Notes under the pieces: generated by a model | What the model saw: only the letters and a program-made list of their open reading frames with translations | Told to the model about the DNA's origin: nothing | Database searches by the model: none | Program-made: the position numbers and the translations under genes | From: JBCCEJ01 sp039030335 | GTDB lineage: Bacteria > Pseudomonadota > Gammaproteobacteria > HK1 | DNA: 63,994 nucleotides | Direction: 5' to 3' | Assembly: GCA_039030335.1 (NCBI GenBank) | Contig: JBCCEJ010000027.1 | Location: 1-63,994, forward strand | Shown: piece by piece, positions 16,393 through 25,824 of the stretch | Layout: each line of letters opens with the position of its first letter | Position numbering within the stretch: position 1 is the first letter of the stretch

Positions 16393-18267
16393 TTACTGCA
16401 GAAGTGCAAGAACCAGCTGCGGTTGCGCGTTGGCCTGCGACAGGACCGACACACCGGCCTGCTGCAGAATCTGCAACCGAGTCAGCTCTGCCGTTTCAGC
16501 GGCGAAATCGGCATCCCGAATACGGCCACGTGCAGCCGAGAGATTCTCGGTCTGAGCGCCCAGCGCCGCGATGGTGGATTCAAAGCGGTTCTGAATGGCA
16601 CCGAGGTCGGCACGAGTGCTCGAGATCTGCCCGAGCGCACCGTCCAGGACCGCGATGGCCGAATTGGCGCCGGCCAGCGATGAAATGTCCACCGAGCTCA
16701 GCTTGGTCAGCGCCGGAGACGCTGCGGTCAGACCACCGAACGCCAGGTCGGCGCCGCCGATCGTGAAGTTCTCGGCTGAGTTCAGCGTAATCGTGCCCCG
16801 GGTCGTCACGCCGTTGCCGTCTGCGGGTGCCACACCTGCAGTGGTGACAGCGGTCGTGATGGCGCCGGCATTGGTCGACGATTCGGCAATCGCACCACCG
16901 CTTGCGACGGTGTTCAGACCAACCAGGGTAGAGGTGACCACCAGGCTGTCACCGCCGGACCCGTCGCTATCCTTCGCGCCGGTATCGACCGTCGTACGTC
17001 CCGCGGCGCGTTCCGCGTCGATCGCCGCTTCGAGTGCATCTACCGCGGTTTCTTCGCCAGCGCCGTCGGTCACGACGACTGCGACGTTACCGGCTGTGAC
17101 GTTGGCGGCGTTGGTGACGAACTGATAGGTCTGTTCGCCGATCGTGATGGTGTCACCATCGCCCGGGGTCAAGCCGACGTCGATACCGCCGGTGGCGCCG
17201 GTCGAGTCGATGTTGAAGTTCGCGAACGAGAGCGTCACGGATTCGTTGGTGGTGGCGTTGGAACCGGCAGAGATATCCAGCCCGGTCGCGTTGAACACGT
17301 CCTGTGCATTCGCCGCGGTGCCAGCTCCGCCTGTCAGTGAGATGTTGCGTCCGTCCGTTGCGGTCAGTGACAACGCCCCAGTGCTCGCGTCGGCGACGGC
17401 GGTGACTCCCGTCTGCGCCGAGATGGCATTGATCGCCGTGGCGGCGTTGCGGCCTTGCGTAATCGCGTTCGTGTCGGAACTGATCGAGCCGACGGCGATG
17501 CCGTTCACGACGAGGTCGCCGTTGGCGAGCGCCTTGCCGGCATTTGGTGCTGCGCCGGTAACGGAGTTCGAAGCTGTCGCACTGACGCCGGTCTCGTCGG
17601 ACACGGAATTGATCGCGGTTGCCTTGGCGGTTGCACTGTCTGCGGTGACGCCGGCAGCGCTCGTCGCGGCAGACACACCCACTTCAATGCCGTTGATGGT
17701 AAAGCCGGCACCGTCAAAGGCGCTGGAGGTTACGGTCGTGCCGGTGGCCTGGAATGAACCCAGTCCTTCGGTTGTCGCGCCATTGATCGAAAAACTGATG
17801 ACCTGGTTGGCCTCAGCGCCAACCTGGAACTGCGCCGACTGAAACGAACCGTCGAGGATAGCCTGACCGTTGAACTGCGTGGTCTGGCCAATGCGCTGAA
17901 TTTCCGCCAGCAGCTGCTGGGCTTCCGCGTTCAGTGCGGCGCGGTCAGAGGCTGAGTTCGTCGAGTTCGCCGACTGCACTGCGAGTTCCCGGATACGCTG
18001 CAGTGAGTTACCGGACTCGGCCAGCGCGCCTTCTGCAGTCTGCGCGAGCGAGATACCGTCGTTCGCGTTGCGCAGGGCCTGATTGAGGCCTCGAATCTGC
18101 GTCGTGAAGCGTTCTGTGATCGCAAGTCCGGCAGCGTCGTCCTTCGCGCTGTTGATGCGCAGGCCCGACGACAGGCGCTGCAAAGAAACCTGCAGCGAAC
18201 CCTGTGAATTCGTCAGGTTACGCTGTGCATTCAGCGAGGCGACGTTCGTGCTGATGGTTTGGGCCAT
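16393..18267 (-). CDS. fliC: Flagellin FliC
   Basis: 624 residues from the ATG at 18267, which has AGGAGAG upstream. The D0/D1 N terminus (MAQTISTNVASLNAQRNL to about 150, including LQRLSSGLRINSAKDDAAG) and C terminus (about 560-624, LGAIQNRFESTIAAL...LQILQQAGVSVLSQANAQP, ending LALLQ) are textbook. Between them a large D2/D3 region (about 160-550) holds at least two Flagellin_IN-type repeats (INGIEVG..., VNGIAVG...) and a segment with GDTITIGEQTYQF. This is the only flagellin in the window. It has its own sigma-28 promoter and a hairpin after the stop codon. Confidence 0.97.
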   Translation of the reverse strand: MAQTISTNVASLNAQRNLTNSQGSLQVSLQRLSSGLRINSAKDDAAGLAITERFTTQIRGLNQALRNANDGISLAQTAEGALAESGNSLQRIRELAVQSANSTNSASDRAALNAEAQQLLAEIQRIGQTTQFNGQAILDGSFQSAQFQVGAEANQVISFSINGATTEGLGSFQATGTTVTSSAFDGAGFTINGIEVGVSAATSAAGVTADSATAKATAINSVSDETGVSATASNSVTGAAPNAGKALANGDLVVNGIAVGSISSDTNAITQGRNAATAINAISAQTGVTAVADASTGALSLTATDGRNISLTGGAGTAANAQDVFNATGLDISAGSNATTNESVTLSFANFNIDSTGATGGIDVGLTPGDGDTITIGEQTYQFVTNAANVTAGNVAVVVTDGAGEETAVDALEAAIDAERAAGRTTVDTGAKDSDGSGGDSLVVTSTLVGLNTVASGGAIAESSTNAGAITTAVTTAGVAPADGNGVTTRGTITLNSAENFTIGGADLAFGGLTAASPALTKLSSVDISSLAGANSAIAVLDGALGQISSTRADLGAIQNRFESTIAALGAQTENLSAARGRIRDADFAAETAELTRLQILQQAGVSVLSQANAQPQLVLALLQ

Positions 18268-18383
18268 GTGTCTCTCCTGAGAGTGCTGTACTGCTTTGAG
18301 CAGGTGCCAGGTTCTGCAACAGGTTGAATCTGGCTGGTTTGCAAGTTCAGGCAGCCGAGCGGTTCTCGCCTGCGTTGACCATG

Positions 18384-18410
18384 GCATCGGCGGGTTCGCG
18401 GCGACCTTTA
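18384..18410 (-). promoter_or_regulatory. Sigma-28 (FliA) promoter of fliC
   Basis: On the minus strand TAAAGGTC, 11 bases, GCCGATGC. This matches the FliA consensus TAAAGTTT-N11-GCCGATAA in the conserved TAAAG and GCCGAT parts with exact spacing. It lies about 115 nt upstream of the fliC ATG in the flgL-fliC gap, as expected for a late (class IV) flagellar gene. Confidence 0.72.
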
Positions 18411-18526
18411 GGAATTTCTTGAAGTTCGCGCGAAAGAACGCTGGTGTATTGGGGAAGGTCGCGCGACGCGGTGACGTCGCGTCGGTCAGGAGGCGAGGGT
18501 GCGGGTCTGTTTTGGGGTCGGTTCGC

Positions 18527-20059
18527 TTAGTTCAGGAAGTTGAACAGCGAGAGGCCCTGAACCTGCACGAAGGCGCTCTGAGAGGCTTGCAGGGCCAGGA
18601 TCTGGCGGGACAGACGGCTGGCAGCTTCGGCGAAATCCAGATCCTGGACGTTGGAGAGAGACGTCTCCAGCTCGAGAATGAAATCCGCGTTCGCCTCTTC
18701 CTGCGAATCCAGTGTATTCAGGCGGGCGCCGATCTCGGTACGCAGTGCATTGAGGTTGTCTATGCCGCGGTCGATGTCGACCAGCGCCCGGTTCAGCGCG
18801 TTGCTGAGCGGCGCGCCACTGAGATCCAGGTCGTCGCTCAGATTGCCCAGAGTGGTGAAGACACTCTGATTGGTCGATGGGGCGATGGTGAACGTGTCGC
18901 CCTGCGATGGTGTGCCCCGGATGGACGTTGAGATCCCGTTGAATTCGAAGACCGCGTCAGCGGCGTAATCCTCGGCGAGTTCGAGATTGTTGGCGCTGTC
19001 GGTGACGAGCAGAGCATTCGCGGCGGAGTCCAGCGTCGTCGTGACCGATGGGGTTGTGGTTCCGGTGAGACTGGCACCGAAGAATCCGGTCACCGTATCA
19101 GCGTCTTCGGACGCGCCGACCAGGGTTTCAGTAATGGCGATGGCGCCGCCCGCCGTGGTGCTGTGGAGGTAGAGCCTGGTACCGTCCGTCGTCGCTGCCA
19201 CGCCGGTGGTGCCCGACTGGGCGTCGATGGCGCTCTCGAGCTGCGCGAGCGTGCGGCTATCGCCTTCATTCAGCGTGTCGACCAGCGTTCCGTTGATACG
19301 CAGTTCGTAGGTCAGGGCGTCGTTGGTGCCGCTGTCTACGAGACCGATGGCACCGCTGCTGGCAGCACTGTCGCGCGCCATCGTGATCGTGTAGGTGTCA
19401 CCATCGATGGCGCTGGCATCCTGAACGTTGCCGGGGTCGATCACACCGCTGCCGACGTTGGCCGTCGCAGGGGCAACCGTGAAAGTGCCGTTGCCGTTGC
19501 GTATGGCCTGGAACGTGTCGAAGCCCGAGTCCGCTACGGCGACCGTGTTCTGCGTGCCTACTTGAACGACCCGCTGGCCCTGGTCGCCTGCATAGCTCAC
19601 GCTACCGGAGGCATCCCGGGTGAAAGGTTGCGTTCTGCCCTTGAATCCCGCGAACAAGAATTCGCCGCTGGCGTCACGGCTGTTGGCGACGTCGACAAGC
19701 TCCGCCAGTCGTTGCTCGACTTCCGCTGCGATCGCCTGGCGATCTGAGAGCACCAGGGCCGCGTCGTTGGCGGAAATCGCCAGTTCACGAACCCGTTGCA
19801 ATATTTCGATCGAGCGCGACGTCGCGTTCTCCTCCTGATTAAGGCGGGTTCGCGCAAAGACGATGTTGTCCTGATGCTGATTGGTCGCAGCGATCCGCTC
19901 GCCGAGGCGCAGCGCCTCGGCGCTGCCGGCCGGGTCGCTCGCCGGCGTCAGGAGTCTGGTGCCAGTCGCGAGTTCCAGCTGAGTGCGGGCAACGTTGGTT
20001 TGCTGCGCCGTGATCTCATTGATGCCCTGACGGAAGAGCTGCGCGGTGGATATTCGCAT
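18527..20059 (-). CDS. flgL: Hook-filament junction protein FlgL
   Basis: 510 residues. The flagellin-like N terminus (MRISTAQLFRQGINEITAQQ) and C terminus (about 450-510, LDFAEAASRLSRQILALQASQSAFVQVQGLSLFNFLN) define FlgL (HAP3). It is clearly longer than the usual 300-420 residues because of an insertion between about 190 and 420, rich in Thr/Ser/Gly and predicted to be beta-structured, which would be exposed at the junction. It follows flgK by 3 nt, so both junction proteins are made from one message. Confidence 0.94.
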   Translation of the reverse strand: MRISTAQLFRQGINEITAQQTNVARTQLELATGTRLLTPASDPAGSAEALRLGERIAATNQHQDNIVFARTRLNQEENATSRSIEILQRVRELAISANDAALVLSDRQAIAAEVEQRLAELVDVANSRDASGEFLFAGFKGRTQPFTRDASGSVSYAGDQGQRVVQVGTQNTVAVADSGFDTFQAIRNGNGTFTVAPATANVGSGVIDPGNVQDASAIDGDTYTITMARDSAASSGAIGLVDSGTNDALTYELRINGTLVDTLNEGDSRTLAQLESAIDAQSGTTGVAATTDGTRLYLHSTTAGGAIAITETLVGASEDADTVTGFFGASLTGTTTPSVTTTLDSAANALLVTDSANNLELAEDYAADAVFEFNGISTSIRGTPSQGDTFTIAPSTNQSVFTTLGNLSDDLDLSGAPLSNALNRALVDIDRGIDNLNALRTEIGARLNTLDSQEEANADFILELETSLSNVQDLDFAEAASRLSRQILALQASQSAFVQVQGLSLFNFLN

Positions 20060-20062
20060 GAC

Positions 20063-22000
20063 TCAGCTGCGCACCGCGCTCAACAGTGTCTGGAAGAGGT
20101 CGTCTACGACAGTCAACAAACGCGCCGACGCCTGATACGCCTGCTGAAAGCGCAACAGGTCGGCGGCCTCTTCATCCAGGTTCACGCCGGATATCTGCTC
20201 GCGATCGGAGCGCGCCTGCTCCAGCAGGGCGCTGAAGGCACTGTCCGAGACCTGTGCATCGCGCGTCTGAGCCCCGACCGTGGTGACCAGCTGACCATAA
20301 GCTTCCTGCACGCTCGCAGAGTTCGTATCGAGAATCTGCTCGTTTTGTAAGGCGGCGAGCGCTGTCGCATTACGGTTATCACCAACGCCGCCACCGTTGT
20401 GCGACAGCGTAAAGGTGTCACCATTCGAAGGTGTGCCGGAAATTGTGAACGAGACGTCGCCGCCGAGCAGTGTGAAGCTCTTGCCGCCGGCGTCCGTGCT
20501 CGGATCGTAGGCGAGCGGACCTTCGCCCAACGGATCAGGGCTCAAGGTCAGCTGGTTTGCGGTGTCGTCGAAGGTCAGTGTGAGAGTGCCACTGACGGGG
20601 GCGCCGTTCAGCGGCAGGTTGGCGACGCTTGCGACCGTGATGCCGGTGATATCACCTGTTCCGGCATTTCCGAACGCCACTTCACCGCGAACGGGACCGG
20701 CGGCGGCAATTTGCGACGCCGACGTGAGCGCGAGTCCGAATCCGGCCGCGTGGGTCGCGACTGGTCGCACCTCGAACGTATCTCCGGTGGCGGCGCCAGC
20801 GGTGATCGTCAGCGTGAAGCCATCGATTTCGGTAGTGGTGAACGGCGAAGCACCGCCTGTATTGATGGCAAAGGTCTGGCCGTCGCTGTCGCGAGTCAGC
20901 GTATAGGCGTTCCCGCCATCTGCCGACAGGCTGTAGTTGCTCGTCGTCAGATTGGCGACGTCCACGATCTGTGCGGTGACTGCGCCGCCGGCGTTGGTCG
21001 GGTTCGCGAACACGGACGAAGTAGCGCTCGTAAAGAAGTCACCGCCCAGGCTGCCGTTGACGTCCATGCCGAGCCGGTGTTGCGCATTGAACGATTCGGC
21101 GAGTCCGGCGGCCACGCGCCCGAGTCCGTTGGCGGCCGGGTCCAGCACCTCATCACGGAACTGGAAGGCTGCTCCCAGGGAGCCGCCTCGCAGGGTGTTG
21201 GTGATGTTGACGCCGCTCGAATTGGTGACTTCGAGCCGATTCGGATCAAACGTTCCGCGGACGACGCTGAGCTCGGTGGTCTCGCGACCGAGCACCAGTG
21301 ACTGGGCGCCCGCCAGCACGTTTAGCGTACCGTCGCCGAGTTCGACGGTGGACACGGAAACCAGCTCACCCAGCTGCCGTACCACGGTATCGCGCTGGTC
21401 CAGCAGGTCGTTCGGCTGACCGGCCGCGGCCGCCGAACGGCCGATCTGGCCATTCAGTTCGGCGATCGACCCGGTCAGGAAATTGATCTCCGTGACCGAG
21501 TTGCGCACGTCCGCGTTGATGAGCCCGTCGATCTCCCGAAGCCTTTCGTCCAGCAGGCCAAAGCGCTGACTGAGCGTGCCGGCTTCGGTCAACAGTACCT
21601 GGCGTTGGGTCGCCGAAGAGGGGTCGCCCGCTACGCCTTGTACGGCACCGAAGAAATCATCGAGAGCGGGTGACAGGCCTGCGTTCGGGTCTGCCAGCAC
21701 GTTGTCGATGCGGTTCGCGAGCGACAGGAAGTTCTCCGCGTGGCTGGCGTTGGAGGTCTGCACCAGCAGTTGCGAATTGAGCGCGCCGTCGACCAGTCGG
21801 GAGATACCGCGAACCTCTACGCCGTTGCCGACGTTGAAGCCGCCGAGCGGCTGTGGGCGTGCATTTTGCAGCTCGACACGTTGGCGGCTGTAGCCTTCGG
21901 TGTTGACGTTGGCGATGTTATGCGCGGTCCCGGCGAGAGACGACTGCGCGGCCCGCAATGCCGACAGGCCGATGTTGGTCAGGCTCGGTAGTGCTGGCAT
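20063..22000 (-). CDS. flgK: Hook-filament junction protein FlgK
   Basis: 645 residues. The N terminus (MPALPSLTNIGLSALRAAQSSL, NIANVNTEGYSRQRVE) and C terminus (about 600-645, VNLDEEAADLLRFQQAYQASARLLTVVDDLFQTLL) carry the flagellar rod/hook signatures, and the middle contains the FlgK helical segment (LLDQRDTVVRQLGELVSVST, about 203-222). It forms the first of the two rings joining hook and filament. It starts 7 nt after flgJ ends. No separate promoter is visible; it probably relies on flgBCDEFGHIJ transcription. Confidence 0.96.
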   Translation of the reverse strand: MPALPSLTNIGLSALRAAQSSLAGTAHNIANVNTEGYSRQRVELQNARPQPLGGFNVGNGVEVRGISRLVDGALNSQLLVQTSNASHAENFLSLANRIDNVLADPNAGLSPALDDFFGAVQGVAGDPSSATQRQVLLTEAGTLSQRFGLLDERLREIDGLINADVRNSVTEINFLTGSIAELNGQIGRSAAAAGQPNDLLDQRDTVVRQLGELVSVSTVELGDGTLNVLAGAQSLVLGRETTELSVVRGTFDPNRLEVTNSSGVNITNTLRGGSLGAAFQFRDEVLDPAANGLGRVAAGLAESFNAQHRLGMDVNGSLGGDFFTSATSSVFANPTNAGGAVTAQIVDVANLTTSNYSLSADGGNAYTLTRDSDGQTFAINTGGASPFTTTEIDGFTLTITAGAATGDTFEVRPVATHAAGFGLALTSASQIAAAGPVRGEVAFGNAGTGDITGITVASVANLPLNGAPVSGTLTLTFDDTANQLTLSPDPLGEGPLAYDPSTDAGGKSFTLLGGDVSFTISGTPSNGDTFTLSHNGGGVGDNRNATALAALQNEQILDTNSASVQEAYGQLVTTVGAQTRDAQVSDSAFSALLEQARSDREQISGVNLDEEAADLLRFQQAYQASARLLTVVDDLFQTLLSAVRS

Positions 22001-22007
22001 CGGTCGT

Positions 22008-23009
22008 TCAGCCTGCGTCTGGTTTATCGGTGTTCAACGCTGCGCGCATCGTCGGTCCTGACATCACTGCCATCAGCTTTTCCGCGTACCCGGGGTCGGT
22101 TGCATAACCCGCTTCCTGCAGCGCTTTGAAATAGGTCTCCGGGTCGGCTGCGGCGGCCAATGCCAAGCGGTAGCGCGGCGCGGCGCTCAGCAGTGCCGCA
22201 TAGTCATTGAAGCTCTCCGCTATGCCGGGATACACCCGGAACGAATCCTGTATCGGCTGCAGTTCGCCGTCCTTGAATTCCCGCGTCGGTTGGACCGTCA
22301 CGGGCCCGGACCAGCCGCCAGTGGACTTGATCCCAAACAGGTTGTGCGAGCTGGCGCCGTTTGCGAGTTTTGGGATGTGTTGGCCCCAGCCCGACTCGAG
22401 GGCAGCCTGTGCAACGAGCGCTACAGGGGGTACCCCGAGCTTACGGCTGGCAGCTTCCGCGTGCGGCCAAACCGATTCGACAAAGGCAGCTGGTGAGGCG
22501 AAATCGGCGACAGACTGGTCGCTGCCGATGTTGGTGCCAGTCGGTCCCGCCGTCGATGGCGCATTGGCGTTATGTGTCCGCGCCTGCCTGAGCGCGACAA
22601 CGGTGTTCTGAATCTCCTGATATGCGGCGATGTCCATCGCCGTTGCGCGCTGCGGCGACGATGCGACCTCGACCGCGGGCGGATGCGACGTAGCGGGCCG
22701 CAACTGGCGAACCAGCATCTCTGCGATGCCGAGGCCGCCGCCGCGCTCAGACGACAGCGCGAGGGCCAGCTGTTTGTCGTGCATCTCCTGATAGAACTTG
22801 GAACCCTGGCTATCGAGCAGTCCGTCGGCGAGCCGGGCGTTGCGCATATTGGCGAACAACATCTGCACGAACAGCGCCTCAAATTGTTGTGCCGCCTGAC
22901 GCAGGGCCGTTTCCGAATGTTCTCCGGACTGTGCCGCCAGCGCTTTCAACGGATTGGTATTCGCGTAGAGCGCGGTTGCGGTGGGCAGGGCACCGCCTGA
23001 TTTGATCAT
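22008..23009 (-). CDS. flgJ: Bifunctional rod-assembly protein and peptidoglycan hydrolase FlgJ
   Basis: 333 residues, dual-domain type. The N-terminal rod-binding domain (about 30-100) has FEALFVQMLFANMRNARLADGLLDSQGSKFYQEMHDKQLA split over two helices. The C-terminal glucosaminidase domain (about 180-325) has VALVAQAALESGWGQ with the catalytic Glu, NLFGIKSTGGWSGP, and FRVYPGIAESFNDYAALL. It bores through the peptidoglycan so that the rod can pass. A SPOR-domain protein is encoded immediately upstream. Confidence 0.95.
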   Translation of the reverse strand: MIKSGGALPTATALYANTNPLKALAAQSGEHSETALRQAAQQFEALFVQMLFANMRNARLADGLLDSQGSKFYQEMHDKQLALALSSERGGGLGIAEMLVRQLRPATSHPPAVEVASSPQRATAMDIAAYQEIQNTVVALRQARTHNANAPSTAGPTGTNIGSDQSVADFASPAAFVESVWPHAEAASRKLGVPPVALVAQAALESGWGQHIPKLANGASSHNLFGIKSTGGWSGPVTVQPTREFKDGELQPIQDSFRVYPGIAESFNDYAALLSAAPRYRLALAAAADPETYFKALQEAGYATDPGYAEKLMAVMSGPTMRAALNTDKPDAG

Positions 23010-23036
23010 GTCCGCAACTCACTCATCGGTTGCATT

Positions 23037-23918
23037 TCAGGCGTCATTCGACAGTGCTCTACGCAACTCGCTGAAGCGCCTGAGCCATGGTTGCTCGCCC
23101 GTCTTGCGAGCCAGCTCCTTGGCGATGCCCGCCGCTGCGGCTGCGTTTCGGTAGGTACCTTGCACGAGCACGTGTTGGACCCGCTCGCCGCGCTTCAGCG
23201 TGAGTTCGGCGAGACGTGGGTAGGCGGTCAACTCACTCGCGAGCTTTCGCACCCGCTCGGCATTGCGCATGCTCACGAGTTGGAGCGTGAAATGGTCACC
23301 CGGTTGGTACGCCCACCAGTTCTGTCCGGATGGTCCTCCAACCGGCGCCGCCGTTGGCTGCGGCTCCACCGTCGAGGCGGAACGCTGGAATGCGGTTGTG
23401 GTCCCCAGGCCGACAGGCCGGGGGCGCGGACGCGGCCAACTCTCGGGCGCCACGGAGTCGTTTGCCATCCTGTCGCTTTGCCGTAGTCGCTGCGACGGGA
23501 GACCGTCTGCGCCGGCGTCAGTCGGCTTCCGTGCGCGCACCAGATCGGGCGTGAGCGGGTCGTTGGCTACAAGTTGTTCGTACTGCAGATCGGGTTCCGC
23601 GTGCGGCGGCAACGGGGCGATAACCGCGGGGCGGATATCCGCGATGGCGTCGCCAAGCGGAGACACCGGGTAGAACGGTTCTCGGCGCGGCGCGTGGATC
23701 TCGACGCGTTCGGTGTCCGCCGGCTGCACGGCTGGCGGCCACGGAGACATCGCGGCCGTCAGCGCGGCGATCTGGGCCGTGGTCACGAGCAGGCCGAGCG
23801 TCACGAGTGCCGGACCGCCGGACCATTTCGAAGGCGCGCGCACGGTCTGGCGCGGGTCGTTGTCCGACGCGATCCCGGGAGTTCTGTTCATAGCTCGTTC
23901 TGCCTGTGGAGCGGCCAC
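23037..23918 (-). CDS. SPOR-domain membrane protein in the flg operon
   Basis: Up to 293 residues. One predicted membrane segment (about 36-57, ALVTLGLLVTTAQIAALTAAM) after a short cytoplasmic N terminus, then a long Pro/Arg-rich linker, then a C-terminal SPOR-like fold (about 205-285; HFTLQLVSMRNAERVRKLASEL, VLVQGTYRNAAAAAGIAKEL). SPOR domains bind glycan strands stripped of stem peptides. The frame can begin at a GTG directly after the flgI stop codon (23918) or at an ATG at 23891. It lies between flgI and flgJ, where standard operons have no gene, and so may help place FlgJ or the P ring at the cell wall. The role is inferred only from context. Confidence 0.8.
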   Translation of the reverse strand: MAAPQAERAMNRTPGIASDNDPRQTVRAPSKWSGGPALVTLGLLVTTAQIAALTAAMSPWPPAVQPADTERVEIHAPRREPFYPVSPLGDAIADIRPAVIAPLPPHAEPDLQYEQLVANDPLTPDLVRARKPTDAGADGLPSQRLRQSDRMANDSVAPESWPRPRPRPVGLGTTTAFQRSASTVEPQPTAAPVGGPSGQNWWAYQPGDHFTLQLVSMRNAERVRKLASELTAYPRLAELTLKRGERVQHVLVQGTYRNAAAAAGIAKELARKTGEQPWLRRFSELRRALSNDA

Positions 23919-25058
23919 TCAAATCACCACGATCTCGGCTCGAAGCGCTCCTGCGGCCTTGAGAGCCTGCAGGATCGCGACGAGGTCGCCAGGTGATGCG
24001 CCAACCTGATTGACTGCCCGTACGATGTCATCGAGTGACACACCGGGTGCAAACAGAAACATCGGGTTTCGGTCCTCGACGACGTCGATGCTCGACTGTG
24101 TGGTCTGCGTTGTCTGCCCGCCCTGTGCGAGAGCATTGGGCTGACTTACCTGATTGTCATTGGTCACCGTTACCGACAGGTTGCCGTGGGTCACAGCGGC
24201 AGCCAGCACGCGGACGTGTCGGCCGATGACGACCGTACCGGTACGGGAATTGATGATGATGCGGGCTGGTCCCTCGGCGGGGTTTACTTCCAGGTTTTCA
24301 ACCATCGATACGAACTGAACGTGACTGCCCGGGTCCTCGGGCATCCGCAGCGATATCGATGTCGCATCGACCGGTGTGGCAACGTCTTTTCCGATACTGT
24401 CGCCGATCGTTTCGACAATGCGCTGAACCGTGGTGAAATCCGGCGTGTGCAGGTTCAACGTCAACGTGTTCGTGCGCCCGAACCGGGTTGGCACACTACG
24501 CTCGACCTGGGCGCCGTTCGGAATCCTCCCCGCGCTTGGAATGTTCACCGTGAGGCTCGTGCCGCCATCGGAGTTGACGGACAGGCCGCCCACCGTCAGG
24601 TTGCCCTGCGCGACGGCGTAGACGTTGCCGTCGATCCCCTTCAGCGATGTCAGTAGCAGCGTCCCACCGCGCAAACTGCTCGAGTTGCCGATGGAAGAGA
24701 CGTTCACGTCGATCTTCTGTCCTGGTTTGGCGAACGCGGGTAGCGTGGCGTGCACGGCAACCGCGGCGACGTTGTTTACCTGCAGATTCACGTTCGCGGG
24801 CAGTGAGACGCCCAACTGGTTCAGCATGCTGCGCAGGCTCTGGCTGGTGAACGGCGCCTGCGTTGTCTGGTCACCCGTGCCGACGAGACCGACGACCAGG
24901 CCATAGCCGGTCAATGGGTTGTCGCGGATACCACCGATGCTGACCAGATCCTTGATGCGCTCGGCCTGTACCGGGAGGCAGAGCGCGCATCCGATCGCGA
25001 TCACCAGCCATCGCGAAAGTCGCTGAAACAAAAGGCGGAATGTCGCTTTGAAGGGCAT
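23919..25058 (-). CDS. flgI: Flagellar P-ring protein FlgI
   Basis: 379 residues. A cleavable signal peptide (about 1-32, hydrophobic WLVIAIGCALCLPVQA) is followed by the nearly invariant start of mature FlgI, ERIKDLVSIGGIRDNPLTGYGLVVGLVGTGD. Further hallmarks are NPAEGPARIIINSRTGTVVIG (about 257-277) and the C-terminal LDDIVRAVNQVGASPGDLVAILQALKAAGAL. It forms the periplasmic bushing around the rod and is secreted by Sec. The gene starts about 13 nt after flgH. Confidence 0.97.
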   Translation of the reverse strand: MPFKATFRLLFQRLSRWLVIAIGCALCLPVQAERIKDLVSIGGIRDNPLTGYGLVVGLVGTGDQTTQAPFTSQSLRSMLNQLGVSLPANVNLQVNNVAAVAVHATLPAFAKPGQKIDVNVSSIGNSSSLRGGTLLLTSLKGIDGNVYAVAQGNLTVGGLSVNSDGGTSLTVNIPSAGRIPNGAQVERSVPTRFGRTNTLTLNLHTPDFTTVQRIVETIGDSIGKDVATPVDATSISLRMPEDPGSHVQFVSMVENLEVNPAEGPARIIINSRTGTVVIGRHVRVLAAAVTHGNLSVTVTNDNQVSQPNALAQGGQTTQTTQSSIDVVEDRNPMFLFAPGVSLDDIVRAVNQVGASPGDLVAILQALKAAGALRAEIVVI

Positions 25059-25071
25059 GTTTCGGCAAGCC

Positions 25072-25812
25072 TCAGAACGGCCACAACGTGGAGCTGAAAA
25101 ACCGCGTCAGCCAACCCATCGAACTCTGGGCCGCGAGCTCGCCTGTTCCCGCGTAGGTAATGGACACATTGCCGATCCGGTTGGAGGCGACCACGTTGTC
25201 GCCGTTGATATCCTGAGGCCGCACGATCCCGGAAAGCCTGACGTGCTCCTGTCCGCGATTGAGTTGCATGAGCTTTTCGCCGCGGATCAGCAGGTTTTGG
25301 TTCGGCAGAACTTCCACGACCGTGACGGTTACGAAACCCGTAAGTGAATTGCTCTGTTCGCTGGTTCCCGACCCTTCAAAGTCCTGCTCGGATTCCTGCG
25401 TCACCTGCAAGTTGAGATCCGAGGTGGCGGCAAGCGGTAACGCGCCCGGGACATTGAACTGCGCGGCAGTGCCGAGCAGTACGGGGTTCGCGGCAGTGAC
25501 ACTGCTTTCTTTCGAAGTCGTGGTGGAGGTTGCCGTGGTGGCGTTGGTCGCCTCGGTCAACTGCACGGTAAGGATGTCGCCGACGTGTCGGGCGCGCGTG
25601 TCTTCGAAGAGCCGCATCCCAAAGCCGGCCTTGTAGATGGCACCGTCGTACCGCTCGGTCGGTGCAATCGTGCTCGGCCGCAATGGTGCGTACGCCGGGT
25701 CGGGCCGCAGTTCGGCTTGCTGGCAGCCGCTGACCAGCGCACCGACGAACATCAGTGTCAGGACCGCATGCGTCGGGTTACGTCGGACGCGTACCGGAAG
25801 ACTGTGTTTCAT
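25072..25812 (-). CDS. flgH: Flagellar L-ring lipoprotein FlgH
   Basis: About 246 residues from the ATG at 25812 (a GTG one codon earlier is also open). The signal peptide ends in the lipobox LVSG-Cys (Cys about 30), so the protein is an outer-membrane lipoprotein. The mature part shows SIAPTERYDGAIYKAGFGMRLFEDTRARHVGDILTV-type sequence, and VEVLPNQNLLIRGEKLMQLNRGQEHVRLSGIVRPQDI, diagnostic of FlgH. It forms the L ring and lies 10-15 nt behind flgG. Confidence 0.96.
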   Translation of the reverse strand: MKHSLPVRVRRNPTHAVLTLMFVGALVSGCQQAELRPDPAYAPLRPSTIAPTERYDGAIYKAGFGMRLFEDTRARHVGDILTVQLTEATNATTATSTTTSKESSVTAANPVLLGTAAQFNVPGALPLAATSDLNLQVTQESEQDFEGSGTSEQSNSLTGFVTVTVVEVLPNQNLLIRGEKLMQLNRGQEHVRLSGIVRPQDINGDNVVASNRIGNVSITYAGTGELAAQSSMGWLTRFFSSTLWPF

Positions 25813-25824
25813 CACCGCGGACCG

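Noticed and set aside
16595..17842. Two long open frames on the plus strand opposite fliC
   Set aside because: They arise from the Ala/Thr-rich flagellin centre in GC-rich DNA; flagellin on the minus strand is unambiguous.
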